Shown here: positions 1-8,567 of the stretch, one piece after another
Position numbering within the stretch: the stretch's first letter is position 1
Layout: the number at the start of each line of letters is the position of its first letter
Assembly (NCBI RefSeq): GCF_030389965.1
Contig: NZ_CP128400.1
Location: 1,612,001-1,676,000 of the forward strand
Direction of reading: 5' to 3'
DNA: 64,000 bases
Origin: Candidatus Chlorohelix allophototropha
Lineage (GTDB): Bacteria > Chloroflexota > Chloroflexia > Chloroheliales > Chloroheliaceae
The notes under the pieces: generated by a model
The model's input: only the letters and a program-made list of their open reading frames with translations
Database searches by the model: none
Told to the model about the DNA's origin: nothing
Made by a program: the position numbers and the translations under genes

Positions 1-78
1 ACAAGTACGCTGCGGCACATGTTTGGGGCGTGGCCCTTTTGGTTTTTTCCCTTTAGAGGGTGCTGCGCTTATTACCAT
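1..78 (-). CDS. ylxR: YlxR-family protein, N-terminus (gene runs off the window)
   Basis: The first 26 codons read MVISAAPSKGKK followed by a proline/lysine stretch and KHVPQRTC. That last string is the usual start of the YlxR (DUF448) fold, a small RNA-binding protein encoded between nusA and infB in many bacteria. The ATG lies 4 nt after the nusA stop codon on the same strand, so the two are very probably cotranscribed. Only the N-terminus is visible; the rest of the gene, and probably infB, lies beyond base 1. The call rests on the RTC motif plus synteny. Confidence 0.75.
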   Translation of the reverse strand, partial: MVISAAPSKGKKPKGPRPKHVPQRTC

Positions 79-82
79 AGAA

Positions 83-1720
83 CTATCCGTTTACCTTGAA
101 ACTATCAATTAGTTCACCGTCAAAAAATATGTCAAGATGGTCGCCATTTACTTCCAATTCAACTTGCTGACCTACATATTCTTCTGATAATGGTCCGTAG
201 GTCTCGTTACGGAATACCACCATGCGATCTTTGCGCACCTTGCGGGTCTCACGCTCTAAATCTGAATCGGTAATATCCTCATCGCCTTCTTCTTCCGGAA
301 TACCGCCGTTATACTCTTCAGCGCGGAAGGCTCGTACCAGTTCATCACCAAACATTACCAGTAAGCGTTGCCCGTTATCGAACAAAGTTACATTCTGGTT
401 AGCAAATTGTGGTGCCAACGGTCCTAAAGTCACCCCATTGTACGTGAAAGTACCATCCTTGCGCACCTTGCGAGCTTCCCCACCGGAAGGTTTTGCCAAG
501 CTCTCATCTTCGACTTCCTCAGCGTTGAAGCTAATACCGGCAGCAGCAGCGGCTCTGGCGAACGAATTCGCCATATTGTTTTCCATACGTTGTTCTTCGC
601 GGCTGAGCGCAGCCCGCGCTAGTTTCGCAAAGTCGTCATCTTCAAGGCTGCCACGAGAATAGCTACCACTGGCAGCGGCTGATGCGGCTGTGACGGGCTT
701 AATATCAATACGCCATCCGGTTAATTTTGCGGCAAGGCGTGCGTTTTGTCCTTCTTTACCGATTGCTAGGGATAGCTGGTTCTGTGGAACCAGTACCAAA
801 GCGCTTTTTTCATCCTCATCAAGGTCAACACGTACAACCTGAGCAGGGCTTAGCGCGTTAGCAATATACTTTGACATATCGGTATCCCACGGTAAAACAT
901 CTATTTTCTCGCCGTAAAGCTCGTTCACAATGTTTTGGATACGTACGCCCCGCATACCTACGCAACTACCTACCGGGTCAACTCCTTCTTGACGAGCGGC
1001 GACCGCTACTTTAGAGCGTAAACCCGGTTCACGGGCAATGGATTTAATTTCTACAGTTCCATTAAAAATTTCCGGCACTTCGATTTCAAAAAGACGACGC
1101 AATAGGTTGCGGTGTGTGCGTGAGACAATCAATTGTGCGCCACGATGGTTCTTTTGCACCTCAACCAGAAAGACCTTTATGCGCTGAGAAACGCGATAAC
1201 GCTCGGTGGGAACTTGCTCTGAAGGTGGCATCAAGGCTTCGGCGCGTGGTTCGAGTTCGATAGTAATACCCTTCGCATCAACCCGCTGGATAGTTCCGTT
1301 TACAATATCGCCTTCACGATCGGCAAAAGTTTCATATATATGATCGCGCTCCGCTTCTCGGAAGCCCTGCAATAACACTTGCTTGGTGGTTTGAGCAGCA
1401 ATGCGCCCGAAATCTTTGGGCGTATCATCTACTTCGTAAATATCGCCTACCTTAAGGTTGGTACGTGAGTTTAAGCCGCGCACTTCATTAATACCAATTT
1501 CGAGGCGGTCATCCTCCACCTCTTCCACGATGTTGCGCTGGATAAAAACGCGCACATCACCGCTGCTCAAATCTACCCGGATATTCTGGGATGCGGCGGC
1601 ATTATTTACTCTTTTGTAAGCGGCTTTGAGCGCATTCTCCAGAATACCAACTACGATCTCTTTAGAGAGACCTCTATCTGCCGCTATCTGGGCTATAGCT
1701 GCTCTAAAATCGCTTTTCAT
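83..1720 (-). CDS. nusA: Transcription termination/antitermination factor NusA with an unusual C-terminal repeat
   Basis: NusA binds RNA polymerase and nascent RNA and modulates pausing, termination and antitermination. The 545-residue product has the NusA N-terminal domain (starting MKSDFRAAIAQIA), an S1 domain near residues 140-200, and KH domains containing GSCVGMRGVRIQ and LAIGKEGQNARLA. I start it at base 1720 because GGAG sits 9 nt upstream; a longer in-frame start at 1762 has no such site. The C-terminus is odd. Residues about 416-465 and 492-541 are two copies of a roughly 50-residue module (RKVRKDGTFTYNGVTLGPL and RKVRKDRMVVFRNETYGPL) joined by an acidic linker. These are not the acidic repeats of E. 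coli NusA. rimP, the usual upstream partner, is absent. Confidence 0.95.
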   Translation of the reverse strand: MKSDFRAAIAQIAADRGLSKEIVVGILENALKAAYKRVNNAAASQNIRVDLSSGDVRVFIQRNIVEEVEDDRLEIGINEVRGLNSRTNLKVGDIYEVDDTPKDFGRIAAQTTKQVLLQGFREAERDHIYETFADREGDIVNGTIQRVDAKGITIELEPRAEALMPPSEQVPTERYRVSQRIKVFLVEVQKNHRGAQLIVSRTHRNLLRRLFEIEVPEIFNGTVEIKSIAREPGLRSKVAVAARQEGVDPVGSCVGMRGVRIQNIVNELYGEKIDVLPWDTDMSKYIANALSPAQVVRVDLDEDEKSALVLVPQNQLSLAIGKEGQNARLAAKLTGWRIDIKPVTAASAAASGSYSRGSLEDDDFAKLARAALSREEQRMENNMANSFARAAAAAGISFNAEEVEDESLAKPSGGEARKVRKDGTFTYNGVTLGPLAPQFANQNVTLFDNGQRLLVMFGDELVRAFRAEEYNGGIPEEEGDEDITDSDLERETRKVRKDRMVVFRNETYGPLSEEYVGQQVELEVNGDHLDIFFDGELIDSFKVNG

Positions 1721-1768
1721 ACTCGAAGCTCCTTGTCCATATTCAATTTTTAGTCTTTTCAAAATAAC

Positions 1769-1796
1769 AGCCCAAACCTGAAAATCAGGGTGGGCT
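1769..1796 (-). repeat. Inverted repeat close to the nusA start
   Basis: In the nusA mRNA, AGCCCA and then CCTGA pair with TCAGG and TGGGCT across a short T-rich loop. The stem ends about 50 nt before the start codon. It could influence translation or be part of a leader structure; no function is shown. Confidence 0.5.
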
Positions 1797-1928
1797 ATCG
1801 GGAACGAACTAGCTTGACTTTCAAACTCACCGCAACCGCTGCTTAAAGCGGGACGGGAGCAGCATTATCTTAATCGTTAATACGCATTTCAAACAGTCCT
1901 CGATAGTCAAAAGTTAGCTAACAATAAA

Positions 1929-1954
1929 AAAGCGGGTTAGCAAAAGCCCACCTT
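1929..1954 (-). terminator. Terminator-like hairpin in the nusA leader (possible attenuator)
   Basis: On the minus strand AAGGTGGG pairs with CCCGCTTT (8 bp including G-U pairs) around a 10-nt loop, and the T run continues past the stem. It lies only about 20-45 nt after the predicted transcription start, so it would act on the nusA transcript itself rather than end an upstream gene. That position fits attenuation or autoregulation by NusA, which is an inference. Confidence 0.55.
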
Positions 1955-1978
1955 TAGTTAGACTTCTATTCAGGCTAA

Positions 1979-2007
1979 ATTATACCACCACGCTCATCCC
2001 TTTGCAA
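1979..2007 (-). promoter_or_regulatory. Sigma70-type promoter for nusA
   Basis: On the minus strand TTGCAA (-35) is followed by exactly 17 nt and a perfect TATAAT (-10). Transcription would start near base 1972, giving a leader of about 250 nt before the nusA ATG. Confidence 0.7.
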
Positions 2008-2135
2008 TAGTTTGGAAATGGCGTAATGTTCTTATGAAATTGCCCAAATTACTTGCAGAAGACAGCCAAACCAATCGAATTATGAGAAAAATATTAAGCG
2101 GTAAATAGTTATTCTGAACTTGAAGATAGCAATTG

Positions 2136-2144
2136 TGATATACT
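2136..2144 (+). promoter_or_regulatory. Extended -10 promoter element for the hydrolase gene
   Basis: TGATATACT matches the extended -10 pattern TGnTATAaT with one mismatch, 50 nt before the ATG at 2195. No good -35 box is seen, as is common for extended -10 promoters. Confidence 0.4.
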
Positions 2145-2194
2145 GCAAATAATTAAAGTCGCCACCATGTTAGTTCAAAATAGGATGATTTACT

Positions 2195-3919
2195 ATGGCT
2201 GGTCTGGCGGAAACGGTTTCGAGCAGCGGTATTATGCGCAGACGCGGGCAACGGATTTTATACGCACTTGTATTACTACTGTTGTTCAGTTTGGGTCTCG
2301 CGCTGGCATTCTGGGAAATACAACAGTACGAAACAACTCTACTCAGAAAAACCTTCATTTTGCACGAAACGGGCACACCTCCGGTTAGTGTAATGGAGAT
2401 TTCCCCTATCAATGCTACGGATAATAGTCCGGTATTATTAGTGGCGCATGGCTATTCTGCCAATAAAGAAACCATGCAGGCAATTGGAGTGGAAAGCGCG
2501 CTGCGCCTGAATTTGAGGGTGCTATTACTTGATTTCCCCGGTCATGGTCTTTCTCCAGAGCGTTTTTCCGGCGATCTAGCCAGTGATCAGCAGAATGATC
2601 AATTAGTAAAGGCGTTGAACTCCCTCTACCAGTACACCCGCCGCACTTATCCTGATGCTCCGGTGGCGCTGCTTGGGCACTCGATGGGAACAGGGGTTGT
2701 GGCGCGCCTCTCTGCTCGTGAGAATAATTTTGCCGCTACCATCCTGCTTTCACCTGCGCGTATGCCTGATTACCCCGAACTAGGTTATAAAAATCTGTTG
2801 GTGCTGGTGGGCGATGGCGATATTAGCCAATCATTGGACGAAGCCAAAAAAGTTTATGCCCTCAGCACCGGAATGCCCTCAGATAGCGATTACCCAACGG
2901 AAGCACGAAAAGTTGAAGGGGCAGAACAGGGCGATCCATTGGATGGTACGGCAAAGCGCGTACGGGTGCTGTCAGGTACTAACCATATTACGATTCTTTA
3001 TACCGCCGATACGTTGTCTGAAGTGAATAGCTGGCTAGATCGCACCCTCTTTAAGAGCGATGGAAAGGCGGTGCGCGCTGCCATTTTGGATGATCAGAAC
3101 GGGGCGGGCTTCCGGCTACGCTGGACTATCGTTGGGATTATTTTCGCTGTATGTTTAATCTATCCGGTATCTTCGTTGCTGGTAGATGTTTTCAAACTAC
3201 GTGCCGTTTTGAGTCGTATCCCTTTACCACCTACCACCTCGCAAAGTTTACTGATGGCAGGGATATTGCTGCTGGCTGAGGTTATTGCCGCGCTCCTATG
3301 GACTCCGGTTAAACCACCGCCCCAATTATTGGGATTGCAATTAGGTAGTTATCTAGCAGGTTTTTTCCTTGTAACCGGGCTGTTGGTATTAGGCTGGTTG
3401 CGCTGGTATCAAAACCGCCAGCGTTTCGGGGCGCGTTTCGAGGATTATTCCCGCTACTGGGGCGGGGTGATACTGACCAAACTGACTGTGTGGGTGCTTC
3501 TTCCGGCTGGTCTATTTGCGCTGGTTTATTTTACGCTCGGCTGGTTTTCGGCGAATAGCTGGGAAAGTCTCCAATTCAGCCCTGCCAGAATAATTCCTTT
3601 TATTGGGCTGGTATTGTGCTTGTTGCCCTATTTTCTGGCAGATGAATGTATCTTCCGGCGTATGCCCACATGGCGCGGCTATTTTCTCGGACTCGGTAGC
3701 AAAATCGGGCTGTTTGCAGTATTGTTCGGGGCAGTTATGCTCAGCCCCACCCAATTGGGATTTCTGATAATTATTTTACCTGTGCTGTTTTTGCTGTTTG
3801 CAGTATTCGGGTTGGTATCGTTGTGGCTCTTCTGGCTTATGCACGATTTTGTAACCAACGCGGTATTGCAAACCTTGATTTTTGCTTGGGTAATCGCCTG
3901 TTTCTTCCCGGTTGTATAA
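2195..3919 (+). CDS. Membrane-anchored alpha/beta hydrolase
   Basis: The 574-residue protein begins with one membrane segment (about residues 20-40). An alpha/beta-hydrolase domain follows: an oxyanion-type LLVAHGYSAN strand end, LDFPGHGLS, the nucleophile elbow GHSMG with Ser163, and a candidate catalytic His in GTNHITI. From about residue 310 onward there are several strongly hydrophobic segments, so the C-terminal half is an integral membrane domain. AGGA lies a suitable distance before the ATG. The substrate cannot be told from the sequence; esterase, lipase or acyltransferase are all possible. It is convergent with the amidase gene, with only 2 bp between the stops and no clear terminator. 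Confidence 0.85.
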   Translation: MAGLAETVSSSGIMRRRGQRILYALVLLLLFSLGLALAFWEIQQYETTLLRKTFILHETGTPPVSVMEISPINATDNSPVLLVAHGYSANKETMQAIGVESALRLNLRVLLLDFPGHGLSPERFSGDLASDQQNDQLVKALNSLYQYTRRTYPDAPVALLGHSMGTGVVARLSARENNFAATILLSPARMPDYPELGYKNLLVLVGDGDISQSLDEAKKVYALSTGMPSDSDYPTEARKVEGAEQGDPLDGTAKRVRVLSGTNHITILYTADTLSEVNSWLDRTLFKSDGKAVRAAILDDQNGAGFRLRWTIVGIIFAVCLIYPVSSLLVDVFKLRAVLSRIPLPPTTSQSLLMAGILLLAEVIAALLWTPVKPPPQLLGLQLGSYLAGFFLVTGLLVLGWLRWYQNRQRFGARFEDYSRYWGGVILTKLTVWVLLPAGLFALVYFTLGWFSANSWESLQFSPARIIPFIGLVLCLLPYFLADECIFRRMPTWRGYFLGLGSKIGLFAVLFGAVMLSPTQLGFLIIILPVLFLLFAVFGLVSLWLFWLMHDFVTNAVLQTLIFAWVIACFFPVV

Positions 3920-3921
3920 CG

Positions 3922-6057
3922 CTACAAACCGGGTTGCAACCAACCACGCCGTCGCAATACATCTTTGCCTAGCAAGCCCAGTAATACCTCGGATTTAGTA
4001 TTGGCAAACTCAGGGTGGTACTCAAAGCGATTGCGCTGGAAGTATTGCACCGTGTAGGTTTTGCCGTCATCCGGGTTTTTCTCTGCAAACTCATCGCTGA
4101 TAGGGTAGCCGAATATGCCTAAGCCCCCGTTATTGAGCCAATAGCGCAAGAACGACCCGCCCAAGCTATATCCGGTTTCAGGAAAATACCAACGATCGGT
4201 AGTGCTTTTAAAGGGATCGCCTTTAGGGAACTTGCGCTCTACTGTCAGTTGTACGCCTAGCAAGCCCAATAACACCTCGAAGGGTGTACCCTTATTTTCC
4301 GGGTGATATTCAAAGCGATTGCGTTCGAAATACTGCACGGTATAAACTTTATTGTCGGTTGGCGACACCTCTTTAAACTCTTCGGTAAGTGGGTAACCAA
4401 AAATCGGCAATGCCCCGTTGCGTTCCCAGTAAGTGCGGAAGGCATAGCCCAGATTGTGCCCGGTTTCGTTGAAGTAGCGAATATTGGAGTCGGTGGCGCG
4501 ACTAGTGGCACGCTGCGTGGGAAATCCGGCAGGTATTACTGAAACAGGCTGCCGCCCCACATTCTCGGCGTGGTATTTTACATACTCTTGCACAATACCC
4601 CCGAAATATTCGGTTACTTTGTTTGAATTGAGCTTTATGTAACCGTAGATTGAGGTAGATTCGCCGGGTTGCAGGCTTTTACCCAGTCCCCAGCGATAAG
4701 GGTTGGGTTTGTTGTCAGGGTCACTGAAATCCACCGTCAGCCGAAACTTGTTGCTAATCTTAGGGAAACCTTGCCCGGCATAATCTTGAGCTTCATCGTA
4801 GGTATAACCGGGGTCTGGTCCTTGCGTTTCCAGTACCGTATCGCCGGTATTTTTAATGGTAGCATCAATTCGCAGGCTTTGTCCTCCCGGCAAAGTAGTT
4901 GGGGAAAATCTAAGGAACACCAGTTCTGCCCCATAGTTGGCAGTTTTTGCCGGTGTAATTATCACTTTGGCGGCTACATCGGCACGAACCTTTGGCAGCA
5001 AATCGTAGGCTACCTGACCGGGGCAGGAGGTATTCAGCACGTCGCGATGTCCGCAAATGGTATTGATGGTCTTATCCACAAAGAAAATACGTGCGAGTGC
5101 ATCAATTTTCTTGGCATCGGCTTTCCAGATCAGCAATGCGGTCAGTGCTGCCAGTTGCGCATCGGTGGGGCGTGTACTGGTAAAACTGCCTATCATACAA
5201 ATCCCGATGCTACCGGGATTGTACTGTAAAGCATGCCCCGCTACCACATTATCGCCACCATAGCGTCCCTCGTAAATATTGCCTTTCCAATCAACTAGGT
5301 AATTGTAGCCGATATCTCCCCAGCCTTTGGTAATAGCATGATAATAGTAGATACTGCGCACATCCACACTAGGGTCAGCATTGTAAGTGTTAGTGGTTTC
5401 ACTGTGATGTATGATTACCGCTTTTACCGGTACATACTCGCGGGGCCATATTTCGGTTCCGTTCTGAAAGCGCAGGTTTTCGTTTGCGCCCCATGCAGTG
5501 CGTGAAATTATAGTGGGTTGGTTAGGCGTATCAGGCAAGGTGGGAGGTGCCATTCCATATATTGGGGCAGCGCTGCCATCCAGAAAAGATAGCCCAACTA
5601 GACTAAGCTGGACTCCGTTTGGTATAGTCACGCGATACTGAGCATATTGCCCGCTTGCCAATACCGGATTGCCAAAGACGCGATTTGCCGGGTATTGTCC
5701 CGCCGGTCCGGTGCGGTCATCGCTTTCTTGCGTACTGTGGAACCAATCACTGAATTGTGCGCCGTCGCTACTGACTCGCACCTGAAATTCAAGTAAAGCG
5801 GAGCTACCAGAACGCACTTCCCAATAAACCCCTACTGCACTAAAAGTTTGACCTACATTGAAAACCGAAGAAATATATTCCCCGGAAGCAGGAAATTTAT
5901 CTTTTTCTACGAAATCAGAAGCCGCTGCTTTGGCATGTGCCAGCGCCAATGGAAGCATTGCTACCGCCGCTCCCGCCAGCGCCGTGCCTCCCGCCAGTTT
6001 GAGGAAGCGGCGACGGCTTCTGCTCGCTCCAAGTGTAGTTCCGTATTCCCCGGGCAT
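3922..6057 (-). CDS. Tat-exported N-acetylmuramoyl-L-alanine amidase (PGRP fold) with C-terminal repeats
   Basis: The 711-residue protein starts with a twin-arginine signal (SRSRRRFLKLAGG followed by a hydrophobic stretch ending near AHAKA). It probably cleaves the lactyl-peptide amide of peptidoglycan outside the membrane. A beta-rich region (about 50-165) precedes an Amidase_2/PGRP domain (about 185-370) carrying zinc-ligand motifs IIHHSE and CGHRDVLNTSCPG. A beta domain follows. Two C-terminal copies of an approximately 80-residue repeat (about 540-705) contain GYPLTEEF and FERNRFEYHPE, then GYPISDEF and FQRNRFEYHPE. These are likely cell-wall or polymer binding modules, and a related module occurs in the exported protein at 35.9-38.0 kb. 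GGGAGG lies 12 nt before the ATG. Confidence 0.9.
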   Translation of the reverse strand: MPGEYGTTLGASRSRRRFLKLAGGTALAGAAVAMLPLALAHAKAAASDFVEKDKFPASGEYISSVFNVGQTFSAVGVYWEVRSGSSALLEFQVRVSSDGAQFSDWFHSTQESDDRTGPAGQYPANRVFGNPVLASGQYAQYRVTIPNGVQLSLVGLSFLDGSAAPIYGMAPPTLPDTPNQPTIISRTAWGANENLRFQNGTEIWPREYVPVKAVIIHHSETTNTYNADPSVDVRSIYYYHAITKGWGDIGYNYLVDWKGNIYEGRYGGDNVVAGHALQYNPGSIGICMIGSFTSTRPTDAQLAALTALLIWKADAKKIDALARIFFVDKTINTICGHRDVLNTSCPGQVAYDLLPKVRADVAAKVIITPAKTANYGAELVFLRFSPTTLPGGQSLRIDATIKNTGDTVLETQGPDPGYTYDEAQDYAGQGFPKISNKFRLTVDFSDPDNKPNPYRWGLGKSLQPGESTSIYGYIKLNSNKVTEYFGGIVQEYVKYHAENVGRQPVSVIPAGFPTQRATSRATDSNIRYFNETGHNLGYAFRTYWERNGALPIFGYPLTEEFKEVSPTDNKVYTVQYFERNRFEYHPENKGTPFEVLLGLLGVQLTVERKFPKGDPFKSTTDRWYFPETGYSLGGSFLRYWLNNGGLGIFGYPISDEFAEKNPDDGKTYTVQYFQRNRFEYHPEFANTKSEVLLGLLGKDVLRRRGWLQPGL

Positions 6058-6127
6058 ATTCTAATTAGACCTCCCATATAAAAACAAGCGAATCCGGTGA
6101 TGTATAACCACTTTATTAAACGGGTAG

Positions 6128-6136
6128 ATAATAGCA
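6128..6136 (-). promoter_or_regulatory. Extended -10 promoter element for the amidase gene
   Basis: The minus strand reads TGCTATTAT, an extended -10 with one mismatch, about 70 nt upstream of the amidase ATG. No convincing -35 box is present. Confidence 0.4.
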
Positions 6137-6170
6137 CGGTTGCAGGCTATTAATGGATTTAAATGTCTAT

Positions 6171-6200
6171 TTGTACAGACGCGACTAAATATGTTACGAT
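6171..6200 (+). promoter_or_regulatory. Promoter for fabI
   Basis: TTGTAC, an 18-nt spacer and TACGAT preceded by TGT (extended -10) lie 48 nt before the TTG start codon of fabI. Confidence 0.45.
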
Positions 6201-6247
6201 AGAACACATTGCGAAAACAGGTGATTTTGTTTAAAGGAGATAACGCC

Positions 6248-7048
6248 TTGTACCCATTGCTTGAGGGGAAAAAAGCTCTGATTATGGGAGTTGCCAATAA
6301 ACGTAGCATTGCTTGGGGTATTGCTCAATCTTTTGCAAAGGCTAATGCCGAAATCATTCTGACTTATCAGACCGAACGGTTGAGAGAAAATGTCGAACAA
6401 CTTGCGGCAACCCTGCAACCTCATGCCACTGTTATCGGACCTTGCGATGTGCAGAGTGATGCCGAACTGGATGAGGTTTTTGAAAAGGTGAGCGCACACT
6501 TTGGCGGCAAACTGGATATTCTGGTTCACTGCCTCGCTTTTGCCAATCGCGAAGACCTGATGGGCAGCTTTACCAATACCAGTCGTGCCGGATATGCGCT
6601 GGCGCAAGACATCAGTAGCTTTTCGCTTATTGCCACTGCCAAACGGGCGCGTCCTTTGATGGAAGCGGTAGGCGGTGGAAGCATCATCAGCCTCAGTTAT
6701 CTGGGTGCAGAGCGAGTGGTGAAGAATTATAATGTGATGGGTGTCGCTAAAGCGGCGCTGGAAGCCTCGGTGCGCTATTGCGCTCAAGACTTGGGCGGTC
6801 TAAATATTCGTGTAAACGCCATAAGTGCTGGTCCGATTAAAACGCTGGCAGCCTCAGGTGTACGCGATTTTGGCAAAGTGCTGAATTATGTTAAAGATAT
6901 AACTCCCCTAAAGCGTAATACTGAACAAGCGGAGGTGGGTGATACTGCTGTATTCCTTGCCAGTGAGATGGCGCGAGGGATAACTGGTGAGGTCATCCAT
7001 GTAGATAGTGGCTACCATTTATTAGGTCTAATGGTGGCGGACGAATAG
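6248..7048 (+). CDS. fabI: Enoyl-[acyl-carrier-protein] reductase (NADH) FabI
   Basis: FabI carries out the last reduction of each fatty-acid elongation cycle, converting trans-2-enoyl-ACP to acyl-ACP. The 266-residue product shows the SDR-type nucleotide fold with ALIMGVANKRSIAWGIA near the N-terminus. It has the FabI active-site pattern: SYLGAE, then YNVMGVAK, in which Tyr and Lys are six residues apart rather than the three of ordinary SDRs. GHVIHVDSGYH-type C-terminal residues (GEVIHVDSGYHLLG) also match. I start it at TTG 6248 because AAGGAG sits 8 nt upstream; a TTG at 6209 in the same frame lacks a ribosome site. The glycosidase gene follows within 15 nt. Confidence 0.95.
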   Translation: MYPLLEGKKALIMGVANKRSIAWGIAQSFAKANAEIILTYQTERLRENVEQLAATLQPHATVIGPCDVQSDAELDEVFEKVSAHFGGKLDILVHCLAFANREDLMGSFTNTSRAGYALAQDISSFSLIATAKRARPLMEAVGGGSIISLSYLGAERVVKNYNVMGVAKAALEASVRYCAQDLGGLNIRVNAISAGPIKTLAASGVRDFGKVLNYVKDITPLKRNTEQAEVGDTAVFLASEMARGITGEVIHVDSGYHLLGLMVADE

Positions 7049-7061
7049 AAAGGATTTGCAG

Positions 7062-8561
7062 TTGAGCGTCGCAGACGGTATCCATACCCCTGATTGGGTA
7101 AAGGATGCAATTTTTTACCAGATTTTTCCAGACAGGTTTGCCAGTAGTAGTCGTGTATCAAAACCGGCATATGTGGAAAGCTGGGATAGCCCACCCACCA
7201 CGCACGGCTACAAATGCGGCGACCTGCTAGGAATTGTCGAAAAGCTGGATTACCTTCAAGATTTAGGAATTAACGCCCTCTATCTCAACCCCATCTTTCA
7301 GTCCCCTGCTAATCATCGTTACCATACCCATGATTATTTCCAAGTTGACCCAATTCTAGGCGGAAACCCCGCTTTTCGAGAGTTGCTGGACGAAGCTCAT
7401 AAGCGCGGCATGCACGTAATTCTGGATGGTGTTTTTAATCATGCCAGTCGGGGGTTTTACCAGTTCAACCATACTCTTGAAAACGGTGTAAATTCACCTT
7501 ACCTCGATTGGTTTAATTTTCGAGGCTTTCCGGTAAATGCCTATTCAGGTGATCTTAACTATGATGCATGGTGGGGTATTCCGGCGCTGCCAAAATTTAA
7601 TGTCAGAACCCCGGCGGTACGTGATTATCTTATGTCGGTGGGGCGCTTCTGGTTGGAGTTCGGCGCAGACGGTTGGCGGCTGGATGTCCCTAGCGAAATT
7701 GACGATGATGAGTTCTGGCGCGAATTTCGGCGGCAGGTCAAGGGTGTGAACTCGGAAGCCTATATCTGCGGTGAAATCTGGGAAAATGCCAAACGTTGGT
7801 TACAAGGCGACCAATTTGATGCGGTGATGAACTATCTCTTTACCCGTGCCGTGATGGGCTTTTTCATGCGCACTTCCAAATTTAACCCTGAGACTATTCG
7901 CGATACCGGGCTGGATGGTCATGGTGGTATCCGCATGATTGATGGGCTTCAGTTTGGCATCTTTATCAAGGAATTGCAGGAATTGTACCAGCCTGAAATC
8001 AATCAGGTCTTGATGAATCTGCTCGATAGTCACGATACTCCACGCTTTCTGACCATCGCTGGAGGCGATAAAAGCGCGTTGAAATTGGCTACTCTTTTTC
8101 AGATGACCTATCCCGGCGCGCCTAGCATTTACTATGGCGATGAGATTGGGATGGAAGGCGCCCGCGACCCTGATTGCCGCCGCTCATTTCCGTGGGATGA
8201 AAAGAAGTGGGATAACGACTTGCGCGATTATTTCAAACGCGCTATCGCTCTCCGCAAGCAGCATCCCGCTTTCCGGCGCGGCAAATTCGATACGCTTTAC
8301 GGGCAAGATAATATGTATATCTACGGGCGGCGTATGGAGAATGAGCATTTCATCGTGGTAATGAACTTGACCGAAATGGTATTGTCTGAGTTGCCGCTCT
8401 TTACTCCTGCCGACTCGATGGAATATTTGGAGGGGGGCTACCACTACCGTGATTTGTTTGACAAACCGGGTGAAGTCTATGATTTTTCACCGGGTATAGG
8501 GGCAGAAAGCGGGTTTCGGCTCTCACCTCGTAGCGCCACTGTTTTACAGCGACTAAGGTAG
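7062..8561 (+). CDS. GH13 alpha-amylase family glycosidase (neopullulanase/cyclomaltodextrinase-like)
   Basis: This is a glycoside hydrolase of family 13 acting on alpha-glucans or maltodextrins. The barrel begins at once (DWVKDAIFYQIFPDRFA). Conserved regions follow in order: region I DGVFNHAS, region II DGWRLDVPSEID with the catalytic Asp, region III CGEIWENA with the acid/base Glu, and region IV LLDSHDTPRF with the transition-state Asp. No signal peptide is visible, so it probably acts in the cytoplasm on imported or stored glucan. The TTG at 7062 lies 7 nt after AGGA; an in-frame TTG at 7056 is the alternative. It is short for the family because the N-terminal starch-binding domain of neopullulanases is missing. 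It probably shares a transcript with fabI and the methyltransferase gene. Confidence 0.88.
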   Translation: MSVADGIHTPDWVKDAIFYQIFPDRFASSSRVSKPAYVESWDSPPTTHGYKCGDLLGIVEKLDYLQDLGINALYLNPIFQSPANHRYHTHDYFQVDPILGGNPAFRELLDEAHKRGMHVILDGVFNHASRGFYQFNHTLENGVNSPYLDWFNFRGFPVNAYSGDLNYDAWWGIPALPKFNVRTPAVRDYLMSVGRFWLEFGADGWRLDVPSEIDDDEFWREFRRQVKGVNSEAYICGEIWENAKRWLQGDQFDAVMNYLFTRAVMGFFMRTSKFNPETIRDTGLDGHGGIRMIDGLQFGIFIKELQELYQPEINQVLMNLLDSHDTPRFLTIAGGDKSALKLATLFQMTYPGAPSIYYGDEIGMEGARDPDCRRSFPWDEKKWDNDLRDYFKRAIALRKQHPAFRRGKFDTLYGQDNMYIYGRRMENEHFIVVMNLTEMVLSELPLFTPADSMEYLEGGYHYRDLFDKPGEVYDFSPGIGAESGFRLSPRSATVLQRLR

Positions 8562-8567
8562 GGCGTA

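Larger units (their letters stand above)
1721..2194. other. Divergent intergenic region with nusA leader
   Basis: This 474-nt gap separates nusA (minus) from the hydrolase gene (plus). It holds a nusA promoter, a roughly 250-nt nusA 5' leader with two hairpins, and a plus-strand extended -10. I see no rimP and no other convincing gene here. Confidence 0.6.

Noticed and set aside
222-662. Plus-strand 146-residue open frame
   Set aside because: Entirely antisense to nusA; serine/arginine-rich composition is the complement of nusA codons and there is no ribosome site.
4669-5229. Plus-strand 186-residue open frame
   Set aside because: Lies inside the amidase gene on the other strand; no family motif and no start signal.
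6194-6787. Minus-strand 197-residue open frame
   Set aside because: Antisense shadow of fabI, which has clear family motifs.
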